A stretch of DNA of 17,441 nt from Pyronema omphalodes (Eukaryota > Ascomycota > Pezizomycetes > Pezizales > Pyronemataceae). Position numbers and translations under genes: made by a program. Location: contig JAJJXM010000197.1 of NCBI GenBank assembly GCA_024516155.1, forward strand, positions 1 through 17,441. Reading direction: 5' to 3'. A model generated the notes under the pieces. That model saw only the letters and a program-made list of their open reading frames with translations. It had not been told where the DNA came from and did no database searches. Positions 6,859 to 16,217 of the stretch are shown here, one piece after another (within the stretch, counting starts at the first letter, position 1; each line of letters opens with the position of its first letter).

Positions 6859-7605
6859 TCACTGATCGACCAAAACAGGGGCGATAGGGCGAACGGACTG
6901 CATGCCGCACTGTGATGCTGTATGATGATGCAAGAGCAAAGAGCAACTTACATTTCTCAATAACCCTCCTATCGTCCTCTCCACAGTTTCCCCATCATCA
7001 TCCCTCTTTTCCAATATCGCCTCAAGCAAACGTAAGCTGGTTACATATGCCACTTCACAACCTTGTAAATCATCACCCACCAACTCATTCACCGCCGCGG
7101 CTCTAGACATTTCAAGGGCGCGGTCATACATCAACTTCTCCGCCGTCACTCCGGTAGTTAGCGCAAAGCTTGTAACGCCCCCTGTTTGTTGCGTCTGTGC
7201 ATCCTTCTTCAAGTTTCCGGGGTGAGACGGATGGCTACTCGGAAGGTCTCTCTGTGCTTCAAGAATTTTAGATTGGACCAAGTCAGACTTTTCCAATACT
7301 TCATTAAACCGTTCCCGGATCCATTGGACAACATTATTCATTCTCTGACTTGCATTTGCCCTAGCTGCGCTCATAGCTTCTCCATGGAGTCCGTTTGCCG
7401 CCCACCAAGCGTGGGCTACATCCATTGCTTTACTTAGCAAAGAAAGCACCTTGACAAAGAGGACTAAACACTCTTCCGCCGCCATGATAGTCGCATCGGA
7501 GGTGAGCTCCACGCTTGCGGTGTGAGTGGTCGGGATATCCACGGCCCCCTCCACGAGGCCTAAGCCCTGAGGATGGGAGGGGATTAAGTTGTTCATACTT
7601 GACAT
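6859..7605 (-). CDS. ATG1: Intact C-terminal ORF of ATG1 (tandem MIT-like, Atg13-binding region)
   Basis: This is a 248-codon uninterrupted frame covering the ATG1 C-terminal region (Pfam DUF3543 / tandem MIT type), which binds Atg13. Diagnostic stretches are EECLVLFVKVLSLLSKAMDV, AWWAANG, ANASQRMNNVVQWIRERFNE and TSGVTAEKLMYDRALEMSRA, close to TTGVTAEKLMYDRALEMSRA here, then NELVGDDLQGCEVAYVTSLR. Charged linkers (SSHPSHPGNLKKDAQTQQ) separate the helical blocks. The first ATG at 7605 is not the gene start: LMPQ, NVKYEQLNPLPSSG and GLVEGAVDIP connect it, through two frame changes, to upstream ATG1 sequence. Its cleanness contrasts sharply with the indel-rich kinase half. The last residues (after VERTIGGLLRN) do not match the ATG1 terminus I recall. 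Confidence 0.88.
   Translation of the reverse strand: MSSMNNLIPSHPQGLGLVEGAVDIPTTHTASVELTSDATIMAAEECLVLFVKVLSLLSKAMDVAHAWWAANGLHGEAMSAARANASQRMNNVVQWIRERFNEVLEKSDLVQSKILEAQRDLPSSHPSHPGNLKKDAQTQQTGGVTSFALTTGVTAEKLMYDRALEMSRAAAVNELVGDDLQGCEVAYVTSLRLLEAILEKRDDDGETVERTIGGLLRNVSCSLLLHHHTASQCGMQSVRPIAPVLVDQ
6898..6951 (-). other. Possible 54-nt in-frame intron near the ATG1 3' end
   Basis: On the minus strand a perfect GTAAGT donor begins at 6951 on a codon boundary, and a GCATGCAG acceptor ends at 6898. The 54-nt segment has no in-frame stop, so both spliced and unspliced versions stay open to the TGA at 6859. No strong branch site is visible. Confidence 0.3.
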
Positions 7606-9629
7606 TGCGGCATAAGAGTGACAACATCAGCACGGTTCGCATTTTCCTCAATCACGTGCAAACCGCCGCATCATCTTCATTGATATTAGAGTACCCAATA
7701 TCAAGCTGCTAGGTCCAGCACCAGGAAAAGTATTGCCAATGTTTGGTGGACTCTGGTTGGTGGTGAAAGTCCGATAACCGCCGAAGAGTCGCAGGTTGGC
7801 TTTTTCTAACGCCCTAGCTAATGCGATTTTGCGGTTGCCAGGGTGATGAGCCGTATTTCGTTCGTAGCCTACCTTTGGGGTGTACATATTCCCCAGAGGG
7901 TCTTCCACTACGAGGTGATTCGGGGTTGTTGGACTACCACCCGCGCTCAATCTTCGCACCAGAGCGTTGGCAGAAGGAGGAGTCACACCTCCTCGGAGTG
8001 CAGTTTGTAGCTCATCAGCAAAGGCGTTGACTTGAACTTGCTGCTTATCGACAATTTAACATAGTCATCTTCTGAGCTGCGGAGTTCTCGGGAGGGTGGG
8101 TTGTGGCTACGTTTTGAACGTTGTCGTTGAAGATCTCTGTGCTCCTGTTGTTCCCGCTGCTGCTGGAGCCTGATCTTTTCGAGATGTCGAGCATTTTGCT
8201 GATCCCGTTGAAAGCTGCTCTCGCTCCGTTGGGCGTCATATTCTCGGTGGTGAATCAAGAGGGAATTGCCGGGGTGAGGGTGTTATGGTTGGATTCTCGG
8301 CTTGGGCCACGCTCATACCCGGTTCGCACGGCGCGCTGTATAACAAGATCTTCCCGTACAGGCGCAGTAGCTAAGCTGGGAGACCGGGGCGCTGCGAGTT
8401 AGGAGAGAGTGGGGTGGATGGCCGTCCGGTTTGGGTTGTGTACCGGCGAATTTCTGCCGGGGCGTTCATTGGGAGATGTAGGGACTTGTAACTTGTCAAG
8501 AGGAGCTGCGAATGGTAGGGCTAGAGGTATCTAATCTTGAAGGTTGAGCAGGTTGGGAAGGTGGTAATGTAGGCTGTCGGGCTATCCCGATGTTCTCGCT
8601 GTGCAATCTGTTCCCGATCGACACCGTATGCTCTCTCATCTGCGACTGTGCGCCCGGTATAGTCGATGAATTTTCGTCTCGGTTCTTCCGGTTCTGGTTG
8701 TCTGATGGGCTTCTTAAAGATCTTCAGGGCTTCTTGGTGGCTCAATAGTTGATGTATGTACCAATCCTGGAATATCGTCGGTGATAACGGATGCGAAAAG
8801 AGTTCTTCGAAAGACATCGTTGGGTTGGTTTTTGTGTTTCAAAGTGCTCTCGCCAGCTGTCTTAACTCCTCGCTGCAAATGCCATGCTGAGGGAAATGAT
8901 ACTTTATCATGACCAGCCTGGATTTTTTTTGAGCAATTCATTATGGTTGGGGGCTCTGGTATTGGGGGTCTTCCCCGCCATCATTTCGTACAACACAGTA
9001 CCACAAGACAAGGTCTACATAGCATCGTATTTTTGATAATCCAGAATTTCAGGGGCACTGTATACGCGGGGAACCACACAATGTATCTGCCATTGAAGCT
9101 TCCGGTAGCGTTTCTTGCGAAAACCACAATCCGCCAACTTCAAAACCGGTAAGAAATCAATACCCGCTGCGATTCGGGAACTCTTCATTTCCACTGGATC
9201 TAAATTCTGGGCCGCATATCTTGGTGACGGATTCAGGAGTAGATCTGAGGTTGACATCTCTGTGCACAAGCCCGTCTTTCCTTAAGAAAGCCAATGCGCT
9301 TGCAAGTTGTTTAGTTAAAATGCCTTACTAGCACCTCATTCATCCTGCTCCGGGTTGCGAAGGGTAGTTTTGAGCAACGATAGTTAAAGAATGGTGAATA
9401 CTCGGCATTTTATCCCTCTTTCCAATTAAACTGCAAGATCCGACAAGCGAACAATACCTCCTGATAATATTGATAAACTTTCGGTTTTTGTGCATCTTTT
9501 AAGGCGACGATATGTGGCTTGCTTTAGTTTCTTTAGGATTGAGCATTTGCTGACCTCGAGATTGTCGAGAAGTTTCTTGCTTAACCGTTTCTTATCCACC
9601 CTCTTGATCGCAGCCAACTTTTTGCCATC

Positions 9630-9690
9630 CTTCAAAAGAAAAAGAAAAATGTTAGCTATGAGTCATAACAATCTCGGTGCGCAAACTCAC
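9630..9690 (-). other. Spliceosomal intron in ATG1 (61 nt)
   Basis: On the minus strand: GTGAGT donor, a consensus GCTAAC branch site at 9656-9651, and a T-rich TTTTTCTTTTTCTTTTGAAG acceptor. It lies between the glycine loop (RGSFAGVFRGQ) and DGKKLAAIK, so removal joins two conserved kinase segments. The signals are intact although the exon in front has lost a base just before the donor. Confidence 0.85.
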
Positions 9691-9946
9691 CTTATGATTG
9701 TCCCCTAAAAACGCCCGCAAAAGACCCACGCCCAATTTCCTGTCCCAACTTGTAGTTTCCAATCATATCCGCCTCTGTTAGCCTGTCCCGCCGGAGGCCT
9801 TGCCGAAGTCCGCTGTCGTGACTGTTGTTCATCGTCTCGTGCATGATCTCTCGCTTGATCCCGTTCCCTCGTCTGATCCCTAACTCTCATCCGTTGTTGA
9901 CCTTCATTCCGGTAGCCTCTCACCGACTGTTGGGCAATGAAGCCAT

Positions 9947-10982
9947 CGTTTTAGATCCTTATATTCTGTCCCTTTGTTATGTAGATTTAAGCCGCTCTAG
10001 GTCCCCTTTGTTTCTCGTAGTGGTTTTGCGCGAATTCTATGCGAGTGAAGGTGGAAGCGATTGTGTTTGGTCGCGCTGGGTATAGGGTTGCTCGCAAGGT
10101 GCACCGGATTTCTTCGGGGCCTACTGAGTCTGCTAAATCTGCTAAGTCCGGATGCGCTGGCTTTTCGTATGCGATGAGGGGGGTGATTATTTGGCCTTTA
10201 TCTCCGTATCGTATGGTGTTTTCGTGATTTGTACTGTGGCGGCGGCTTGATTTGACGACTGTGAATGACACTGGGGGCACTTTGGTGAGTTATAGACGGC
10301 TTAGAGTAGGTATGGTAATTGTAGATTGTATGGGCTGGTCGTTGTCTGTGTGGGCAGCGGCTGACGGGTCGACAGGTGACTCTTTTGGCGTGGAATAGCG
10401 ACAGGTGACGAGCTGTTATGCTATGCTATGGTATGCTATGGTATGCTATGCTAGACTGAAGAAATAACTGGGTATGTGTGCGTATGATATGCGTATAACT
10501 CAGAACAGGTTGTAGTTTCGTCGTCGGACTTCGGGGGCTTTGGTACACAGTGCGAAGGTATCCAGTGTGTTGAAGACGTAGCTGGGGGAGAGTGGTGAAG
10601 TGATAAAGCTGTTGAAGCTCTGGGGATGCCGGGGGTAGGTATTGGTATGCAACCCTATGTACTAGTTGGGGTGGTGAGCTGGGGGAGATAGATAGCTGAG
10701 CTGGGGTGGAACGAAGCAAGCCAGCAAGGACACCAGCCAAGCACCGGTTCGGAGCAGGGTGGTCAGGTCAGAGTCCACTTGGACTTGTCTTCGGTGGATA
10801 GTGAGGATCGAGAGGGTAAAGAGGGTAAAGAGGGTAAAGAGGCGAGCGAAATGTGCGCGAGGTTTAAAGAAGGAAACCTCGGAATGGGAAGGGAGGAAAT
10901 AGTGGAGGAAGAGGAAGAGAAGAAGGATGAAGAAGGGAGAGAGGGAGAGAGAGGGAAGGAGGAAGGATACCGAAACGATTGA
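9947..10982. other. ATG1 upstream region with short repeats
   Basis: Presumed ATG1 5' UTR and promoter (minus strand). Short repeats are TATGCTATGG-type units at 10420-10453, GAGGGTAAA x3 at 10812-10838, and a purine-only GA tract at about 10903-10972. Minus-strand ORFs at 9987-10280 and 10426-10740 show no recognisable family. Confidence 0.5.
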
Positions 10983-13900
10983 AGAGTATGGCTTGCTGGG
11001 GGAACCAGGACGCGCTTCAGCTATCAGTACAATGTATGACTGGGTATGATGTTGGGTATGTAGTCCGACTATCTGCGATTCGGATGACTTGACTGGGTAA
11101 GTCTTGGTATGGATATGGTTGGAGTCGAATGTGGTGGGAAATATGGATTGTATTGGTTATATGTAGCTGTAGCTGCTCAGTCTGCTCGATGACTCTATGC
11201 TCTATGTATATGTACGATATGTATTTGTTTTATGCTAATATAATGAAGATCCTTTTTTACTTGGGATTTCCTTTGAATTTGTAGCAGCTCAGCTCAGCTT
11301 GCAAGCTCTGGTAATCAAAGATAAAGGCGGTGTTTCGGTGTTGAAGAAAGTGCGGTGTGAAGAAGATGCTGTTTTTGTTGTTGTGGTAGTGGTAGTGGTA
11401 GTGGTGGTGGTATCTAAGAAAGCATAGAGTGAATTATGATGCGGCAGAGCAAGCAGCCGAACAGATAGTAGATACGATTTCTCACGGATAAGTATATGTA
11501 TGAAGTTAGGCATCTACTATAGACCCTCTCTTTCACTTGAGTAACAGAGCAGAGACGAACCGATAAACATCGAAACATCGAAACACAAAACACAGAACAC
11601 AAAACACAAAACACAAAAATACAGACACGAGACTTCAAGAGGTTTCCGATCAAATCTCATCAGCTGCACGAATTCAAAGTTTCAGAAAGAAAAAAAAAAA
11701 AACTTTGATCATGATTTCCGCTTATTATAATTTCAGAGAGGAGCCGTGCAGAAATATGGTAATCAGTTTACTTGATACCTTCATCCTCTGTACTTTTTTC
11801 ACCCACAGCAGAAAGAGAAAAAAAAAAAGTTGTCATCCATCATCCATCATCCATCGTTCAATCAGTCAGTCTACAGTCAGTCATACAGACTGTACCTCTC
11901 CCAGCTCCAGTCATGACCTTCCCTTTCATCACCCCCCCAGCCAGCAACCCCCAGCAACTTCCCGGGGTGTGTGACGCCGTCGCGTGCAGCCATCGTTGTC
12001 CGGCGTATCCCAGGAGGATCCTAGAGCACCTCAGTGCGTCGTAGAGGATCTAACCTGAAGAGTTCTAGGCTGCTTTTAGATACGCATGCGGGAAGATCCA
12101 AGCATCCTTTACATCCTTTGCATCCGTTGCATCCAGAACGCACGCAGAGCAATTCAGCAGTATTGCAAGTCAAGTTGAAACGCTGTTGTGATATTTCATC
12201 ATTTTTGTAAAATAAAAAAAACTGTAGAGATTATCAGAGGATGGGAGAGGAAATTGAAGAGAAAAGAGTAAAAAAGAAATTAAAAAGACATCAATTGCGA
12301 GCGAGCGAGCGAGCGGGCCGGTAGGTAGGTATGACACTGAGATTCTTGCCACACCCACACCCACCCACAAAACATAAAACGCAAATGCCCGAAAACTCAA
12401 GAAAGAGGTACCGGCGATAGGATATCTATGTATGTATGTATCAAGTTTTCCCAGAGCCGCAGTTTTTGAGGTCTAGAAAATCCTCACCTTTTGACACCGT
12501 AACCGTACCTTTGGGGGGCTATCTATCTATGGTTTTATCCCCGCCTCCACTCCTCACCGCCACCACCGTTCCTAAGGTCTCCACGTATTCTATGTACCTT
12601 AAATTCCCCTTTTATGTCTGTCAACATCATCATGCTTTACATATGATCCTGACACAATCGCTTGTCCCGCCGCTTAGGACGAAGCAAGCTAGAAGTTCTA
12701 GGCTAGGGGAGCCTATGGTTAGGAGTAGAGTAGCCGTGGCGTATTACCCCGTGATGTACCCGATCACGAGGTGCTTTTGATGAAGCCCTTAAACTATTCC
12801 CAGGTCCCCTTACGGTTCACGGCTTTTGCGGTACATACATCTTAAATCCTCATCCTCGGAAATTCTCATGCTCTGATCCACATCCAATATGTACCGTAAA
12901 TTTTCTTATCCCCGGATTACAATTGCGGCTGCGGATACATAGATAGATAGAGATAGAGATGATAATCCCTCACCTATAGATGCAAAAAAAAAAAATCCAC
13001 TCTGCGTTTAACATTCCGCAACCGTCCCCGTGAGCGTAACAAGCAAGGCTTTCAGGCAGAAACCGTTGCTGTTGCTTGTTGCTTGATTCTGAATGTTGTG
13101 TTCTGTGACTTCTGCTCTGTGTTCTGTGAACAAGTTTAAAATAAAACAAAAAAAAATAAGCAACCATGCTGTGGCGGGATAAATGTAGCAGGGAAAATAA
13201 AGGAAACTCCCTGCATCCGCTCCGCACCCAACTCATGACGAAAGGGAGGGTGTGGTCGCGCGCGTGTGTTGGATTTGTACCGCCAAGTACTTACTTACTG
13301 TACCATATTTCTCTGTGTAATTGATTATCCTCCTGATAGTCGTCGTGCTGTGCATCCAACGGCCACGACGACGTAATCAAGGAACACAGCAAAGCAAGCA
13401 AGCAAGATCAGGGCACGGGAAGATGTTTCTATGTAAAGCTGTCTTTCCTCAAAGTTTGACGTTCTGTTTGTTTTTCGAACGGATCGGATACTCGGAATGT
13501 ATGATACCATATCGCAGAAGCAGCTCGCAAGCTCACACAAGCCGCTTCATTCCCCCCCTCGTCTCTAGCTAACGCCCGCCCAGCTTTTCCACCTTCTAGC
13601 GCAGAGTAGCGTTGATAAAGTCCGGGGAAACCTGGGTCGCCTCCATTCGCTTCTGCCTTCCGATGCGGGCTGGAGGACGTGCAGAAGCTCTGTCGCACCA
13701 CACCAGAAGTCCTTTGCACAGCTCGTGGTATCATTGGGGGAATCCCCTTGGTTCACTTGGTTTCCGTGCACTCTCAGGACAAGCCAGAGCACTGCCATGT
13801 GTATCATCTGGTTTGCGCTCGGTTTGCTGATAGAAAAACACTCCTGCCCTTCTAGAAAACGGCAATGTGATTTTTATAGGCTGTCCCCATCAAGAACCGG

Positions 13901-14052
13901 CATCGGGGGGATTTGTTAGATTGCCTTATCGATAGATATGATCGCCAACACCCGACCCGGCTGGACGAAAACCAAACGAGAATGATGCGATAGGAGAGAT
14001 TGGGTTGATACTGCCCTTGGAGATAGGTATATGGCTGTAAGTAGCGATATGC
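10983..14052. other. Intergenic region, no gene recognised
   Basis: No ORF here exceeds about 115 codons and none shows a known motif. Visible features are small repeats: GTGGTA/GTGGTG at 11380-11411, ACACAAA units at 11580-11620, CATCATC at 11834-11855, CATCCTTTG-like units at 12100-12135, GCGA x5 at 12297-12315, TATG x4 at 12426-12440, GATAGA near 12940 and AGCA x4 at 13392-13406. I found no tRNA-like B-box (GGTTCGANTCC) in a plausible fold. Confidence 0.5.
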
Positions 14053-14562
14053 TTGAGACTTGCTGACATAGAGATAGCTACGCGCACTTCTTCTATCTCG
14101 GGTCTCTGGCAATTTTTCTATCTGTACATAACTAGGGGGATATCTTTGTGTGACGACGACTTTTCCCCAAAGCCTCCTTTCTATTATTATGAATTAGTAA
14201 ACCAGCATCTGGATACACAACATAACATCAACGGTACAAACGGAAGCAGATTGTGTAGAGAAGAGTACCAAATTAACACTTACACCGCGAGAAGCGAGAC
14301 AGAAGCGAGCGGATTCGCTTCAAATCAGCCCAATTCGAGGCGGCCTTGGCTGGCCATGGCTTGTGTATATGCCACGATACTTCAAGAGTACGGTCGCTCG
14401 CTAATTTATCTTTCAATGGCCACGGCAAATGGATCTCATGGGCGATGTAAAGCGACTCTATGGTGTATGTATCTAGAGTATGCACACTCTAATCTCAAGC
14501 CGTACGTGCGCATGACGCAGCCGCGCAGGGTATATAGCGGTATCATATTTAGCAGGTGTTAA
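14053..14562 (+). CDS. Unrecognised 169-codon ORF
   Basis: This is the longest open frame in the 6-kb gap between ATG1 and SPP2. It reads a mixed, non-repetitive protein with no signal peptide, transmembrane run or motif I know. A run of 169 open codons is mildly unlikely by chance, but composition is ordinary and no flanking splice pattern or strong start context supports it. It may be a chance ORF, or an exon of a lineage-specific gene. Confidence 0.15.
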   Translation: MRLADIEIATRTSSISGLWQFFYLYITRGISLCDDDFSPKPPFYYYELVNQHLDTQHNINGTNGSRLCREEYQINTYTARSETEASGFASNQPNSRRPWLAMACVYATILQEYGRSLIYLSMATANGSHGRCKATLWCMYLEYAHSNLKPYVRMTQPRRVYSGIIFSRC

Positions 14563-15933
14563 TTGACACATGGACAAAGGACCTTACATGATACATAGTA
14601 TTCACAGTCACACTTACATTCCTCCAGTTTGAGTCATATCCCCAGAAAAATCGTGAGTATCTTTAATCCAGTTTGTTGTCATTTCCTGTGCTGTGGCTTG
14701 CCATTACTCGCTTCCAAGTACCAAGGACCAACAACAAGGTGAATTTGATTAGTTCTATGTACCGATTATCCCAAGCGAAATAAAGTGAAAGGCTAGTGTT
14801 TGACCGTAAACTTTTACCGGGGTAATACCAAGCATAAGCAAACTGTAATTCATTTTAGATTCGTATCAATGTGGTGTTTAGAATTCCAGTGAGTGATAAA
14901 CACTGCATCCGCTGCATCAGCTATCACCAAGTAACCGGGGAAATGACGTTTAGTATAGAGTACCTAAGGAAGCTACCAATAGACTAGCACGAATGTTGTA
15001 TATTCCTCGCGTGCCTCAATTATCCGTTCGAACTTGACCAACGGGGCGGAAACCTCGGATTTGTATCCTCGGCAATCATATCGGATGCCCAAATCTCCTA
15101 GAGTATAATCGGTGAGCTGTGAATCATGAAGCGGATATTTGTTCGTATGGTATTCGAATGTTTAATTTCCACCACTGTATCCTGAGGTGTAGCAAGATTT
15201 GACACAGTCCTTGACTGGTCGCCTTGAATTTCTGCATACTTGGAGCGACTCTATCGAGTTTGATTAGTTATGAATTACATGGAGATGTCGGCGGAGGATT
15301 GAATACGTATTTAGAGTTTGCTCTTATAAAGCATGTATGTAGATAAGAAAAAAAAAATCTGAGATATTGCGCATCGCGATGCATTGCTTTCTATTCGCGG
15401 GACTCGAGATAGAATTGACAGCTAGACAGCTCTGTGGCGTCCAGAACGAAGTACCGGATATCGTTCACCGCAGTAAGTGTGAGTAAGTGTGAGTAAGAGG
15501 TATAGCAATTATAACGGCAGTATTAATATGAGATTTTGTGGGGGAAATTGGAAATCAACTCAATTGAAAAGCAAAAGATGGAAATGGAGGTTGGTAATAA
15601 GTGGAGGAAGTGAGTACAGGTGATTGAAGTTTGCATGAAGCTTTTTGGACGAAGAAAATCAACAGTTCGCAGGAGTAAAAGAAAGTATCAATGAAAAAGC
15701 ATTACATTTGATATTTCAATAGTGAAAATTATTCACCAATCCAATTGTTTTTCTCCAGGTAAGATTTTACTGTGAAAGCACGGCTATGTGCCTAGGATTT
15801 CACCAGAACGTCATCCTATTTTTGAATTTGTTTCAGTCAATTCTGTTCACCTCTCAGCAATTTCCTCCATCTCCACAACCAGCCACAAGGCTCGGTGAAA
15901 ATCACACCTCATCACCAATTTACCGTCAAGAAA
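14563..15933. other. SPP2 upstream region, no gene recognised
   Basis: AT-rich sequence without convincing ORFs. A short GTGAGTAA repeat lies at 15475-15498. A consensus-like CAG/GTAAGA at about 15757-15765 could be a 5' UTR splice donor for SPP2, but no matching acceptor stands out. Confidence 0.4.
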
Positions 15934-16086
15934 ATGCGTCATATTTTCCCTGCACGACTCATCACTTCGTTACAAGTTGCAAGCCGAACCCTGAGCCCTA
16001 CGCCACTGCATTCACCTACGCTAAAGCTTACCACCCGCGAAACCGCGACGCGTCGAACTAAACCGCAGAATTCAGAATTACCTTAA
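15934..16086 (+). CDS. Small ORF (50 aa) with mitochondrial-presequence-like composition, possible uORF of SPP2
   Basis: ATG at 15934 in good context (AAGAAAATGCG) opens MRHIFPARLITSLQVASRTL. The peptide then continues rich in Ser, Thr, Arg and Pro, with only two acidic residues, and stops at TAA 16084-16086. The N-terminal part can form an amphipathic basic helix of the kind that targets mitochondria. An in-frame ATG also lies at 15895. It ends 131 bp before the SPP2 start, close enough to be an upstream ORF in the SPP2 leader. Alternatively it is the first exon of a small mitochondrial protein, or noise. Confidence 0.25.
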   Translation: MRHIFPARLITSLQVASRTLSPTPLHSPTLKLTTRETATRRTKPQNSELP

Positions 16087-16217
16087 CGCACCCGCGCGAT
16101 TTTGCGGAGTACGTGCTTCCACGCGCCGAATCGAGAAATTACGACAAAGCTACAGGCATATAGTCCTACAAAACTTACCTACAAAGTCCACGAGGCCCGA
16201 CGAAGCCACCAACCACC

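Larger units (their letters stand above)
6859..9946 (-). pseudogene. ATG1: ATG1 autophagy serine/threonine kinase, full length but frame broken by many small indels
   Basis: ATG1/ULK kinase starts autophagy as the catalytic part of the Atg1-Atg13-Atg17 complex. Expected landmarks appear in order on the minus strand, but in different frames. The start ATG at 9946 (AAACGATGG) opens MASLPNS, followed by an Arg-rich leader. Then come the glycine loop IGNYKLGQEIGRGSF (about 9764-9720), AAIK (9614-9603), KPHIVALKD, QLASALAFL, HRD (9264-9256), LLLNPSP, DCG in place of DFG (9131-9123), LCGSP, YSAPEILDYQKYDA, GTVLYEMMAGKTP and MSFEELFSHP (8817). The ATG1-specific middle (QVQVNAFADEL, ALARALEKANLRLFG) and a C-terminal MIT-like region follow. 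A good intron lies at 9630-9690. The span gives about 1000 codons, normal for filamentous-fungal ATG1. At least fifteen one-base indels separate the frames, many in homopolymers, with few residue changes. It is listed as a pseudogene because the frame is not open; an error-laden copy of a working gene is equally possible or likelier. Confidence 0.85.

Noticed and set aside
8316..8326. GGTTCGCA resembling a tRNA B-box
   Set aside because: It lies in the ATG1 middle region and no matching A-box or cloverleaf can be drawn around it.
7650..9946. RIP (repeat-induced C-to-T mutation) as the cause of ATG1 damage
   Set aside because: The stops arise from frame changes; conserved codons remain and there is no excess of TpA-type replacement at motif positions.
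13429..13830. Overlapping ORFs on both strands in a GC-rich patch
   Set aside because: Each is 72-101 codons, overlaps the others, and shows no known motif; no frame is favoured.
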